A DNA stretch of 64,000 nucleotides from Chitinophaga sp. Ak27 (GTDB lineage Bacteria; Bacteroidota; Bacteroidia; Chitinophagales; Chitinophagaceae), in assembly GCF_012726295.1 (NCBI RefSeq), contig NZ_JABAOB010000003.1:372001-436000 (forward strand), read 5' to 3'. Below the pieces are notes generated by a model. It worked only from the letters and a program-made list of their open reading frames with translations. It did no database searches and was not told where the DNA came from. This document shows positions 55,259-63,154 of this stretch, in pieces. Position 1 is the stretch's first letter. Each line of letters opens with the position of its first letter. The position numbers were made by a program, and so were the translations under genes.

Positions 55259-56149
55259 ATGAAGCATGCTTACGTATTTCCCGGACAAGGTTCCCAGTTT
55301 CCGGGCATGGGCAAAAACCTGTATGACACCAATGCAAAAGCAAAAGAACTTTTTGAGCAGGCCAATAGCATCTTAGGATTCCGCATTTCTGATATCATGT
55401 TTACCGGTACAGAAGAAGATCTGAAACAAACCAATGTTACCCAGCCTGCTGTATTCCTGCATGCAGTAATTGCCTTTTTGTGCACCGAACATTCACAGCC
55501 CGAAATGGTGGCCGGCCACTCCCTCGGCGAGTTTTCCGCACTCGTAGCCAATGGCGTATTGTCGTTTGAAGCAGCCCTGAAACTGGTAGCTATCCGCGCC
55601 AATGCCATGCAGAAAGCATGTGAACTGCAACCTTCCACCATGGCTGCCGTACTGGCCCTGGCAGATGAAAAAGTAGAAGAGATTTGTGCTGCTGTTACCG
55701 CCGAAACCGGCGAAATAGTAGTGCCAGCCAATTATAACTGTCCCGGACAACTAGTTATTTCAGGCAGCCTCAAAGGCGTAGAAATTGCCTGTGAAAGAAT
55801 GAAGGCTGCCGGCGCTAAGAGAGCGTTGATTTTACCGGTAGGTGGCGCATTCCACTCCCCGCTGATGGCGCCCGCCAAAGAAGAGCTGAAAGCAGCCATC
55901 GAAACTACTGCCTTTAACACGCCTTCCTGCCCCGTATATCAGAACGTGGCTGCAGCAGCAGTAACTGATCCGGCACAGATCAAACAAAACCTCATTGATC
56001 AGCTGACCGGCGCGGTAAAATGGACACAGTCTGTACAGGCCATGGTAGCGGATGGTGCGAAAGAGTTTACGGAAGTTGGTCCTGGTAAAGTATTACAGGG
56101 ATTGATCCAGAAGATTAACAAAGACACCGTGGTAAACGGTATTAACTAA
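55259..56149 (+). CDS. fabD: Malonyl-CoA:ACP transacylase FabD
   Basis: 296 residues. GQGSQFPGMG at the N-terminus, nucleophile S88 in GHSLGEFSALVA, the arginine in VAIRANAMQKA and the catalytic histidine in GGAFHSPLM. It loads malonyl groups onto acyl carrier protein for fatty acid synthesis. It stands alone; a long palindromic repeat unit follows directly after its stop. Confidence 0.96.
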   Translation: MKHAYVFPGQGSQFPGMGKNLYDTNAKAKELFEQANSILGFRISDIMFTGTEEDLKQTNVTQPAVFLHAVIAFLCTEHSQPEMVAGHSLGEFSALVANGVLSFEAALKLVAIRANAMQKACELQPSTMAAVLALADEKVEEICAAVTAETGEIVVPANYNCPGQLVISGSLKGVEIACERMKAAGAKRALILPVGGAFHSPLMAPAKEELKAAIETTAFNTPSCPVYQNVAAAAVTDPAQIKQNLIDQLTGAVKWTQSVQAMVADGAKEFTEVGPGKVLQGLIQKINKDTVVNGIN

Positions 56150-56153
56150 GCTG

Positions 56154-56262
56154 AAAGCATAAAGCGAAAAGCAAAAAGCTATTGTGAAGATTGCACTAAG
56201 CGAATTTTAAATACTCGCCAGTTCTTCTTCACAATAGCTTTTTGCTTTTCGGTTTATGCTTT
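56154..56262. repeat. Long palindromic repeat unit, copy 1
   Basis: 25-base perfect arms (56166-56190 and 56226-56250; core AAGCTATTGTGAAGA) are extended outward by ten more pairs (AAAGCATAAA / TTTATGCTTT) after two mismatches. The 35-base centre contains CTAAGCGA and TCGC, which pair again. It fills the junction of converging fabD and a GNAT gene. A second unit of the same design lies at 63044-63133. Confidence 0.85.
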
Positions 56263-57105
56263 TAGCTTCAATACCATTTCATATTGCGACAGGTATTGTT
56301 CCAGGCCTGCACGTTCCAGGAATAGCCGTATTTCCGGGAAGTTTTCATCAATATTAATGATGGTAAAGGGGCCGTCGAGACTGGCGGCTGCATATTGAAG
56401 CAGGGTACTGCCCACGCCCTGTCGGCGAAAGTGGGGATGTACCGCTATATTACGGATCCGGCGCGTATCACGGTGAACACTGATATAGCCAACTGTTTCT
56501 CCGCTTATCGCCGCTTCCCAGGTGGTGGTAAACGGTGCTTCCCTGAGCAGGGTACTCACGGAATTAGACCAGGTGGGTTCCATATCCATAAATGTTGTCA
56601 GCAGTGACCAGTCGGGAGTTTTATTTTCTTTTACAGAGATGCCTGCCGGGATTTTACCGATGCGGATATTACCCTTATAGGCATTGATCGTTCTTATTTT
56701 CTCAAAGCCGGTACTGCTATAGGCTTTGATAGCCGGGATATTACTGCTGATCACTTCCAGTATAATTTTCTCAATACCCTGTTGTTGGTAACGGGGTAGG
56801 AAATGATCATACATTTGCTGCACAAGACGTTGCCCGCGATAAGCGGGAATAACCCCCGTACCGCCATTATACAGCATAGTAGGATGCAGGTGGTTGTCTG
56901 GTGCATGTAAAATAAATCCTCCCAGCTCATGGCCGGCAAAGGCGCCTATGGAATAATCCATATGCAGGTTTTCGCCCTGTATTTTTTGTTCCATGATGGA
57001 AGGAGTAAGATGCAGGGGGACTATATAATCGCTGAATGCAGTATTGAAGGTGTCGCAAAGCGCAGGGGTAGTGACTTGTTGTAATGTTCTGAAATTAATC
57101 GTCAT
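56254..57105 (-). CDS. GNAT-family acetyltransferase with two GNAT domains
   Basis: 283 residues built of two GNAT-like halves. The first (about 1-145) has GTGVIPAYRGQRLVQQMYDHF and NIPAIKAYSSTGFEK. The second (about 150-283) has RRIRNIAVHPHFRRQGVGSTLL and its acetyl-CoA loop. Each half carries an R/Q-x-x-G-x-G/A-like loop; the second is canonical (RRQGVG). It transfers acetyl groups to an unknown substrate. Its 3' end overlaps the palindromic repeat by a few bases. Another GNAT gene lies upstream on the same strand. Confidence 0.85.
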   Translation of the reverse strand: MTINFRTLQQVTTPALCDTFNTAFSDYIVPLHLTPSIMEQKIQGENLHMDYSIGAFAGHELGGFILHAPDNHLHPTMLYNGGTGVIPAYRGQRLVQQMYDHFLPRYQQQGIEKIILEVISSNIPAIKAYSSTGFEKIRTINAYKGNIRIGKIPAGISVKENKTPDWSLLTTFMDMEPTWSNSVSTLLREAPFTTTWEAAISGETVGYISVHRDTRRIRNIAVHPHFRRQGVGSTLLQYAAASLDGPFTIINIDENFPEIRLFLERAGLEQYLSQYEMVLKLKA

Positions 57106-57113
57106 AACAGAGT

Positions 57114-57153
57114 GGGTATATCCTCAATATTAGCAAGGATGGAGGATATACCC
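57114..57153. promoter_or_regulatory. Perfect 12-bp inverted repeat between two GNAT genes
   Basis: GGGTATATCCTC (57114-57125) and GAGGATATACCC (57142-57153) are separated by 16 bases. It lies after the stop of the upstream GNAT gene and 8 bases before the ATG of the downstream one on the minus strand. No T run follows, so an operator or leader structure is as likely as a terminator. Confidence 0.5.
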
Positions 57154-57178
57154 TTATAGAATTATATGAGCGGAAAAA

Positions 57179-57646
57179 TTATCGCAATTCGATGGCTACA
57201 TTTATCCATTCCGGGTCGAATTTGTTCGTGTAATTCTTATAGAAATTGATAGCGGGTGTATTCCATTCCAGCACCTGGAAGGTAATGCCACTGAATTGTT
57301 TTTCCTGCGCTTCCAATATCAGCTGGTCAAAGAGTAATTTGCCCAATCCCTTGCCACGCCATTCGCGGGTAACAATAATATCTTCCAGGTACATACGGCA
57401 TCCTTTCCAGGTTGAATAGCGGATATAGTATAACGCCATGCCATGGATCACTTCCCGGCCTTCGACTATCGAGGTGGCCACAAATGCTTTCCATACGGGA
57501 TGGGCCCCAAAGCCCGATTCTTCAAAATGGACCATGCTGACAGTGACTTCTTCCGATGCTTTTTCATATTCCGCCAGTTCGCGGATTAGCTCCATCAGGC
57601 GAGGGCAATCTTCTTTTCGTGCAACCCTTAACGTTATATCTTCCAT
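57179..57646 (-). CDS. GNAT-family acetyltransferase, spermidine/thialysine N-acetyltransferase-like
   Basis: 155 residues, single GNAT domain. The stretch ALYYIRYSTWKGCRMYLEDI, the acetyl-CoA loop REWRGKGLGKLLFDQL and VLEWNTPAINFYKN are those of the SSAT/thialysine acetyltransferase group, suggesting a polyamine or lysine-like amine as acceptor. The fit is by motif only. It is divergent from the DinB gene. Confidence 0.85.
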   Translation of the reverse strand: MEDITLRVARKEDCPRLMELIRELAEYEKASEEVTVSMVHFEESGFGAHPVWKAFVATSIVEGREVIHGMALYYIRYSTWKGCRMYLEDIIVTREWRGKGLGKLLFDQLILEAQEKQFSGITFQVLEWNTPAINFYKNYTNKFDPEWINVAIELR

Positions 57647-57874
57647 AGCTGTAAAATATTATGCCGGTGAACCAGCGCTTTGTTTTAATATACCGGGTGC
57701 AAAATAATCAAAAAAATTGTGGAGATCCCCTGGCTTCCACTATAGGCATTGCGTGAATTACCTGACCCTTTGCCGGGCGGCAGGAAGCTTGGCAAAATAT
57801 CATATACTAAAATGACAAACAATATTGTAATTTGGAAGGTGTTTACCTGGGCGTGACTATTAATCTCTTTTAAC

Positions 57875-58366
57875 ATGAAAAATTTGCTTGTGCATTTGGC
57901 TGCGTATAATCATTGGGCTAATCAGCAGCTGGTGAAGGGATTAGGGAAGCTAACAACGGAGCAATTGGACCGGGAGCTGGGAGGACGTTTTTCTACCCTG
58001 CGGAAAGCAGTTTACCACTTATGGTCAGAGGAAAGTTGCTGGTACCAGCGTTTACAGCTGGTAGAAAAGACCACTGATCCTACAACCGGCTTTGAGGGCT
58101 CTTTTGCAGCGGCCTGCGCGGCCTGGCTAAAGCAATCAGCATTACTGGAGGAGTGGGTAACAAAAGCGCCCCAGGTGCGATTGAACCATACGATTGCCTA
58201 TACGCTCAAAAAGAGTGAGCATTACAAGATAGCCGTGGAGGATGCCATTGTCCAGGTATGTACCAATAGTACCTTTTACCGTGGTCAACTCGTATATATG
58301 TTAGCGCAGTTGGGTATTCACCGGTTACCGGCTGTGGAATACAGCCGTTTTAAGCCTAAAAAGTAG
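57875..58366 (+). CDS. DinB-family protein
   Basis: 163 residues, predicted four-helix bundle. The N-terminal LAAYNHWANQQLVKGLGKL and the histidine in RKAVYHLWSEESCWYQRL match the DinB/DUF664-type metal-binding bundle, in which three histidines usually bind a divalent metal. The third expected ligand near NSTFYRGQLVYMLAQLG is not clearly a histidine here: the usual HxxxHRGQ is replaced by STFYRGQ, so metal binding may be reduced. The family includes thiol-dependent transferases and stress proteins; the function here is unknown. Confidence 0.8.
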   Translation: MKNLLVHLAAYNHWANQQLVKGLGKLTTEQLDRELGGRFSTLRKAVYHLWSEESCWYQRLQLVEKTTDPTTGFEGSFAAACAAWLKQSALLEEWVTKAPQVRLNHTIAYTLKKSEHYKIAVEDAIVQVCTNSTFYRGQLVYMLAQLGIHRLPAVEYSRFKPKK

Positions 58367-58411
58367 GCTGTTTTATTATTTTTACCGATCTTTTGCTTTT
58401 AAAGTTCCATT

Positions 58412-59107
58412 ATGAATGCTGCCTCCTTTTATGCGAAGGCTCCCAGGCACCTGGTAGCAGTAGATTGTATCATCTTCGGCTTTGATGAAGGCCGGTTGAA
58501 ATTGCTGATCATGCAACGTAAAGTAGCCCCTATGGCGGGTGAATGGTCGTTGGTGGGTGGTTTTGTGCAGGAAGAAGAGAGCACGGATGATGCAGCAGCA
58601 CGTGTATTGGAGCATACTACCGGACTTAATGACATTTATATGAACCAGCTGCATTGCTATGGCGATGTAGCCCGTGATACCGGTGCCCGGGTAATTTCAG
58701 TGGCCTATTATGCCCTGATTCGCATTACGAATCACGATAAACCGCTGGCCAGGGAGCATGGCGCCCACTGGCTGGAATTACATGAAATCCCCGACCTGAT
58801 TTTTGATCATGGAAAGATGATCGAAGATGCGCTGACAGCACTGCGTAATAATGCCCAGTTCCATCCTATTGGCTTTGAACTGCTGCCGGAAAAATTTACC
58901 CTCTCCCAGCTCAGGTGCCTGTATGAAGAAATTTACCGGAAAACGCTGGATAAGCGCAATTTCCGCAAGAAAATCCTCTCCCTGGATGTAATGGAAAAAC
59001 TGGATGAAAAAGACAAAACCTCTTCCAAGAAAGGAGCACACCTGTATCGCTTTGATCCTGAAAAATATGAAGCGCTGAAACGTAAAGGACTGGTCTTTGA
59101 GATCTAG
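58412..59107 (+). CDS. Nudix-fold transcriptional regulator (NrtR/AraR-like)
   Basis: 231 residues: a Nudix domain (about 13-145) followed by a winged helix (about 150-231, FTLSQLRCLYEEIYRKTLDKRNFRKKIL). In the Nudix box, G50, E56, R64 and G71 are kept, but the catalytic part REUxEE reads RVLEHT, so the glutamates that bind metal (65, 68, 69) are Val, His and Thr. This form is typical of sensor proteins that bind a ligand instead of hydrolysing it, as in NrtR and AraR regulators. The ligand and target genes are not visible in the window. Confidence 0.85.
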   Translation: MNAASFYAKAPRHLVAVDCIIFGFDEGRLKLLIMQRKVAPMAGEWSLVGGFVQEEESTDDAAARVLEHTTGLNDIYMNQLHCYGDVARDTGARVISVAYYALIRITNHDKPLAREHGAHWLELHEIPDLIFDHGKMIEDALTALRNNAQFHPIGFELLPEKFTLSQLRCLYEEIYRKTLDKRNFRKKILSLDVMEKLDEKDKTSSKKGAHLYRFDPEKYEALKRKGLVFEI

Positions 59108-59141
59108 TTTGTAAAATGAACAAAATGGATGGCAGCAGGCA

Positions 59142-59164
59142 CCGTAAATACCGCTATTTTACGG
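59142..59164. other. Short hairpin ahead of the kinase pair
   Basis: CCGTAAA (59142-59148) pairs with TTTACGG (59158-59164) around a 9-base loop, 17 bases before the ATG of the kinase gene. It could be an operator half or a weak leader hairpin. Confidence 0.3.
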
Positions 59165-59181
59165 GCAGTTGACTTCCTGAT

Positions 59182-61113
59182 ATGTCCCGTTTGCGTTACA
59201 TGGCGCTTTCCTGCCTGTTACTGATTACCGGGGGATTGTACGCCCAGCAGAATGAAATTATAAACATTAAGCATGCGTTACCAACAATAACGGATAGCAT
59301 GAAGTATGTAGACGCGCTAAACCGCTTGTCTGCCTGCTACATTCCTTGTCAGCTCGACAGTAGTGGGGTATACGCCACTGCCGCCAATACCATCGCTGCC
59401 AGTATTGGTTATGAGAAAGGCCGGCGTAATGCTTTAAGGGGCCTTGGCCGTTATTACTCCCTCCGGCCTCACCGGTATCTATCCTTTTTATTTTATGGAA
59501 AAGCATTGGAAGCCAGCCGCACTGCCGGCGACTCTGCCGGCGTAGTAGCCGCCCTGATGAATATTGGCAATTATTATCAATACCAGGGTAACCATCCAGC
59601 TGCACAGTATTATGTAAGCAAAGCGTTGAAAGTAGCCTGGGATCAACATCTCGACTCCCTCCGGGCCTGGGTGTTAATCAATTATTATATGATTAATGCG
59701 GGGGATACCAGCATGTTGCCAGTGGCACAGAAAGCCCTGCAACAGGCGGTAGCACTGACTTCACAGTATAACGACCACCTGGGTAGGTTATACGTAAAGC
59801 TATTTCTGGCACATGAAACGCTACGGGCAGGAAATGCTCCCGCAGCAGAAGCGCAGCTGAAAGGTGTGATAGCCGCCGCCGATCACCTGGGCCTGAATTA
59901 TATCGCCATGTACGCTTGTACCCAACTGGCCGGATACCTCACCTGGCAGAGAAGGACGGATTCCTTACAATATCAGCAACAATCGCTTAATTATGCAGTG
60001 GCAGGAGGATATACCGGCTTGATGCTGCCGGTCATTACTACGTTGTTCAACTGGTATCAGCAGCAGCGGGATTCGCTGCGGGCTGCCAGTTATAGTCAGC
60101 TGGCCTTGCAGGTAATGCAGCAACAGCAAGAAGATATACAAGGAGGGGAGGCAGATTACCTGTCCTATGTTTTTGGCGATGAGCTGATGGATTCTTTACG
60201 TACGCAATACCAGCTGCAACATGCTAGGCTACAGCAAGGTAAAAGCAACAATTATTTCTGGTATTACCAGGTGATCATTATCACCGCTATTGCTATATTA
60301 TTGGCTGTTTTACTGCTGTATTTTGTGCGTGCATACCGTTTTTCGCGCATGAATGCAGCCAGTATGGCTGTTTTGCGGGAAGAAATCCGTAAAGGCAATA
60401 AGGCGCTGCAGGAAAGCGATGATTTTAAGAATAAGCTGATTTCCATGATTGCGCATGATTTCAGAACACCTCTGCATAACATTGTTAATATCACCGGATT
60501 TATAGAAGAAAAAGCGCTGACTGTAACAGACGCTGCCGATATGATCCTGCAAGTAGAAACCAGCGCGGCTGCCACGCTTTCCGTATTTGAAGAAATACTG
60601 GCCTGGATACGTACGCAGTTGTCAGGTTTTGTATACCGCCCCGGAATTTTCCTGCTGTCAGATATGATCGATACAACCGTCAGCAACCTACATCATTTGC
60701 TGGCAGAAAAAAATATCCAGGTACAGAAAGAAATCCCGGATGCGATTACGGTGAACGCAGATTATGAAATGCTGCAGTTTATTCACCGTAATTTTTTGCA
60801 TAATGCAATTAAGTTTTCGCCACAGCATAGTATTATAACTGTTACGGCTATACGTGAAAATGAATGGCTGCAGGTATCCTTCAAAGATGCCGGTACCGGC
60901 ATAGATACTACGGTGTTATCCCGGTTGTTTAGCTGGAACAGCCAGGCGGAGCAACAGGAGCGACCTGGAAAAGGCGCAGGCGTTGCGCTGATTATCTGTA
61001 AAGACTTTATTGAAAAAATGGGCGGAATTATCAGCGCCAATAATAACCAGGATAAAGGAAGCACTTTTTATTACCGGTTGCCGGAAGCAAAGAAAATGGT
61101 ATTGAGGAAGTAA
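59182..61113 (+). CDS. Sensor histidine kinase with periplasmic helical repeats
   Basis: 643 residues. A signal peptide (1-21) is followed by a periplasmic part of TPR-like helical hairpins (about 25-350). One membrane helix lies about 358-380, then a coiled linker and the kinase core. The phospho-accepting histidine is H425 in IAHDFRTPLHN; the ATPase domain has N541 in FLHNAIKFS, DAGTGID and GKGAGVALIICKDF. All catalytic boxes look intact. No response regulator gene lies nearby, so the partner must be elsewhere. Its stop overlaps the next kinase's start by one base (TAATG), indicating coupled translation of the pair. Confidence 0.9.
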   Translation: MSRLRYMALSCLLLITGGLYAQQNEIINIKHALPTITDSMKYVDALNRLSACYIPCQLDSSGVYATAANTIAASIGYEKGRRNALRGLGRYYSLRPHRYLSFLFYGKALEASRTAGDSAGVVAALMNIGNYYQYQGNHPAAQYYVSKALKVAWDQHLDSLRAWVLINYYMINAGDTSMLPVAQKALQQAVALTSQYNDHLGRLYVKLFLAHETLRAGNAPAAEAQLKGVIAAADHLGLNYIAMYACTQLAGYLTWQRRTDSLQYQQQSLNYAVAGGYTGLMLPVITTLFNWYQQQRDSLRAASYSQLALQVMQQQQEDIQGGEADYLSYVFGDELMDSLRTQYQLQHARLQQGKSNNYFWYYQVIIITAIAILLAVLLLYFVRAYRFSRMNAASMAVLREEIRKGNKALQESDDFKNKLISMIAHDFRTPLHNIVNITGFIEEKALTVTDAADMILQVETSAAATLSVFEEILAWIRTQLSGFVYRPGIFLLSDMIDTTVSNLHHLLAEKNIQVQKEIPDAITVNADYEMLQFIHRNFLHNAIKFSPQHSIITVTAIRENEWLQVSFKDAGTGIDTTVLSRLFSWNSQAEQQERPGKGAGVALIICKDFIEKMGGIISANNNQDKGSTFYYRLPEAKKMVLRK

Positions 61114-63026
61114 TGATAAGTATACTTACAAGGTTCAGGAACCTGGTGTTTGTTATGGGCATTACGATGCTTTGGATATGCCGGGTAGATCATGTAGCCG
61201 CACAAGGCCCGCAATTGCCGGTCTTGTTGCAGGAATTGCATGGGCTGCAGGACAGTGCGGCGTATGTGAATACCTTGGGTAAAATTGGGACCCTGTACAT
61301 GATGATTAATATCGACAGTAGTTTCCGGTATGCTATCAGGGAGCTGGAGATCGCCGAACGCCTGAAATATCCTCACGGGATTGCAGACGCCTTTGATGTG
61401 ATCAGTTACCGTTATGCGCTGAAGACAGATTTCAGCATTGCCGCGATATATGCCTATAGGGCCCTTCAATTGCATAAGTCGTTGTCGGATAGCATGCGTA
61501 TCTGCAATACCCTGAATAATCTTTATATCTATTACCTCAACATGGGAAGGAAGGACGATGCAGGGAATTATTTTTACGAGGCTTTCCAGATGGCCAGCCG
61601 TCTTCCGGCTACAAAGGATTCGCTTTACAGTATGCTACTGGTTAATTATGTGATGCGTTTTTACCAGGACAGCACCCGCAGGGATTCCCTGCAATGGGCA
61701 CTACGCAAGGCAAAGCAGTTGGCAGGCAAATATCCCCAGAGCAGGTTTTCGTTATACATTGATGCTTTTGCGGCCGATTCCCTGGTCAGGCAGGGGAGGG
61801 GGAAAGAGGGAGAGGCAGTGATCAATAAGCTGGCTACTGTTGCATTATATCGGGGGCTCCCCTATGTGGCGATGGAGATTTACAGTCACCTGGAAGATTA
61901 TCCTGCCATGGGATACCCCATTAACATGACCTATTACCGGGAGCTTTCATACGATCTGGCAAAGAAAGCAGGTTGCGCAGAGTTGAATCTGCCTGCGCTG
62001 GCCGGACTGTTCAAACAATACCGAGCAACAGGCGACAAAGGCAAAACAGCTTACTATAGCCAGGAGATAATGCGCCTGGCAGCAGCGCGAACGGACGTAC
62101 AAAGCAGGGAAGAGATCAACTATATCGATTATTTCGTGAAACAGGAAGCACTGCGGCAGCAGGCCGACCGCAATCAACAGCTACAGGCAGCATTGGAGGA
62201 AGTGACCATGAGGCGGAGAAGTACGCAGATGGTGATCGCCGGGGTATTCACCATCGTTTTACTGTTGATGGTACTACTGTATTTCAGATACCAGGAATAC
62301 CGGTTAGCGGGGAAACAGGAAGAAATGGTGGCGGAGAGTTACGCCAGTATATCCTTGAAGCATATAGCGTTGCGTGCAAACGATGAGTTTAAAAATAAGC
62401 TGATCACCATTCTTGCCAATGATTTCAGGACACCCCTGCATTATATTTCTGAAGTAGCCAGCCGTTTAAAGGAGCCGGGTGTGGATCCGGTTACCATGGT
62501 GGCGTTGATCCGGAAGGTAGCAGTTGTATCGGGCGATACGCTGGCCGTGTTTGATAATATCCTGAAATGGATACGATTGCAATTATCAGGGTTTACGTAT
62601 CAGCCGGTGGATTGCCATGCTTACGATCTACTGCTGACGGCTTTACACCAGGTAGAGGGCACAGTTGTGGAAAAAAAGCTGGAGATAGTGAACCAGTTAA
62701 CCGCCAATTGTATGGTAAAGGCCGACCCTGAAATGCTCCGGATGGTGTTCCTGCATATATTGCAATTGTCCGTATATTATTCACAACCGGGTCGCCCACT
62801 GGTAATAACTAGCTGGACAATTGCACCCGTGGTATATATCCGCTTTATCGTAGATACGGGTATTGGGGCAGCAGGTGTTATAACGTCTTTATCTAATTGG
62901 CAGGACAATACGCATGCTCTGAATTATGCTATTACCAGGGATTTTTTAGAGAAGATGAATGGCGTAATGGAAGTTACTGATAGTGAAGATCGCTATGTGG
63001 TGATCACTGTTTCGCTAAGGGCGTGA
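61113..63026 (+). CDS. Degenerate sensor kinase paralogue (probable pseudokinase)
   Basis: 637 residues with the same plan as the gene before it: N-terminal export signal, periplasmic TPR-like helices, a membrane helix about 374-393, and kinase-like core. The H-box reads LANDFRTPLHY, so the histidine is replaced by N436. At the place of Asn541 of the paralogue stands L552 (FLHILQLSVYYS). The first glycine box is partly kept (VDTGIGAAGV) and the second, GxGxG, is absent. The reading frame is intact over 1.9 kb, so it is under selection as a protein but cannot be an ordinary kinase. It may bind or regulate its neighbour. Confidence 0.85.
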   Translation: MISILTRFRNLVFVMGITMLWICRVDHVAAQGPQLPVLLQELHGLQDSAAYVNTLGKIGTLYMMINIDSSFRYAIRELEIAERLKYPHGIADAFDVISYRYALKTDFSIAAIYAYRALQLHKSLSDSMRICNTLNNLYIYYLNMGRKDDAGNYFYEAFQMASRLPATKDSLYSMLLVNYVMRFYQDSTRRDSLQWALRKAKQLAGKYPQSRFSLYIDAFAADSLVRQGRGKEGEAVINKLATVALYRGLPYVAMEIYSHLEDYPAMGYPINMTYYRELSYDLAKKAGCAELNLPALAGLFKQYRATGDKGKTAYYSQEIMRLAAARTDVQSREEINYIDYFVKQEALRQQADRNQQLQAALEEVTMRRRSTQMVIAGVFTIVLLLMVLLYFRYQEYRLAGKQEEMVAESYASISLKHIALRANDEFKNKLITILANDFRTPLHYISEVASRLKEPGVDPVTMVALIRKVAVVSGDTLAVFDNILKWIRLQLSGFTYQPVDCHAYDLLLTALHQVEGTVVEKKLEIVNQLTANCMVKADPEMLRMVFLHILQLSVYYSQPGRPLVITSWTIAPVVYIRFIVDTGIGAAGVITSLSNWQDNTHALNYAITRDFLEKMNGVMEVTDSEDRYVVITVSLRA

Positions 63027-63043
63027 AAGTAGTATACAGGCAA

Positions 63044-63133
63044 AGTATAAAGCAGGAAGCTATTGTGGAGATTAACTAAAGCGATTTAATATTCGCTAAG
63101 ATCATTCTCCACAATAGCTTCTTGCTTTATACT
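63044..63133. repeat. Long palindromic repeat unit, copy 2
   Basis: 28-base arms (63044-63071 and 63106-63133) pair with a single mismatch. Their core AAGCTATTGTGGAGA differs by one base from that of copy 1, and the centre again has CTAAAGCGA and TTCGCTAA. It lies between converging genes, the pseudokinase and fabH, as copy 1 lies between fabD and a GNAT gene. Confidence 0.85.
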
Positions 63134-63154
63134 GTGTGTGCTTTGTATCTTCCG

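Noticed and set aside
61113-63026. Treating the second kinase gene as a pseudogene
   Set aside because: The frame is intact over 637 codons with a normal start, coupled to the gene before; degenerate residues are confined to catalytic boxes.
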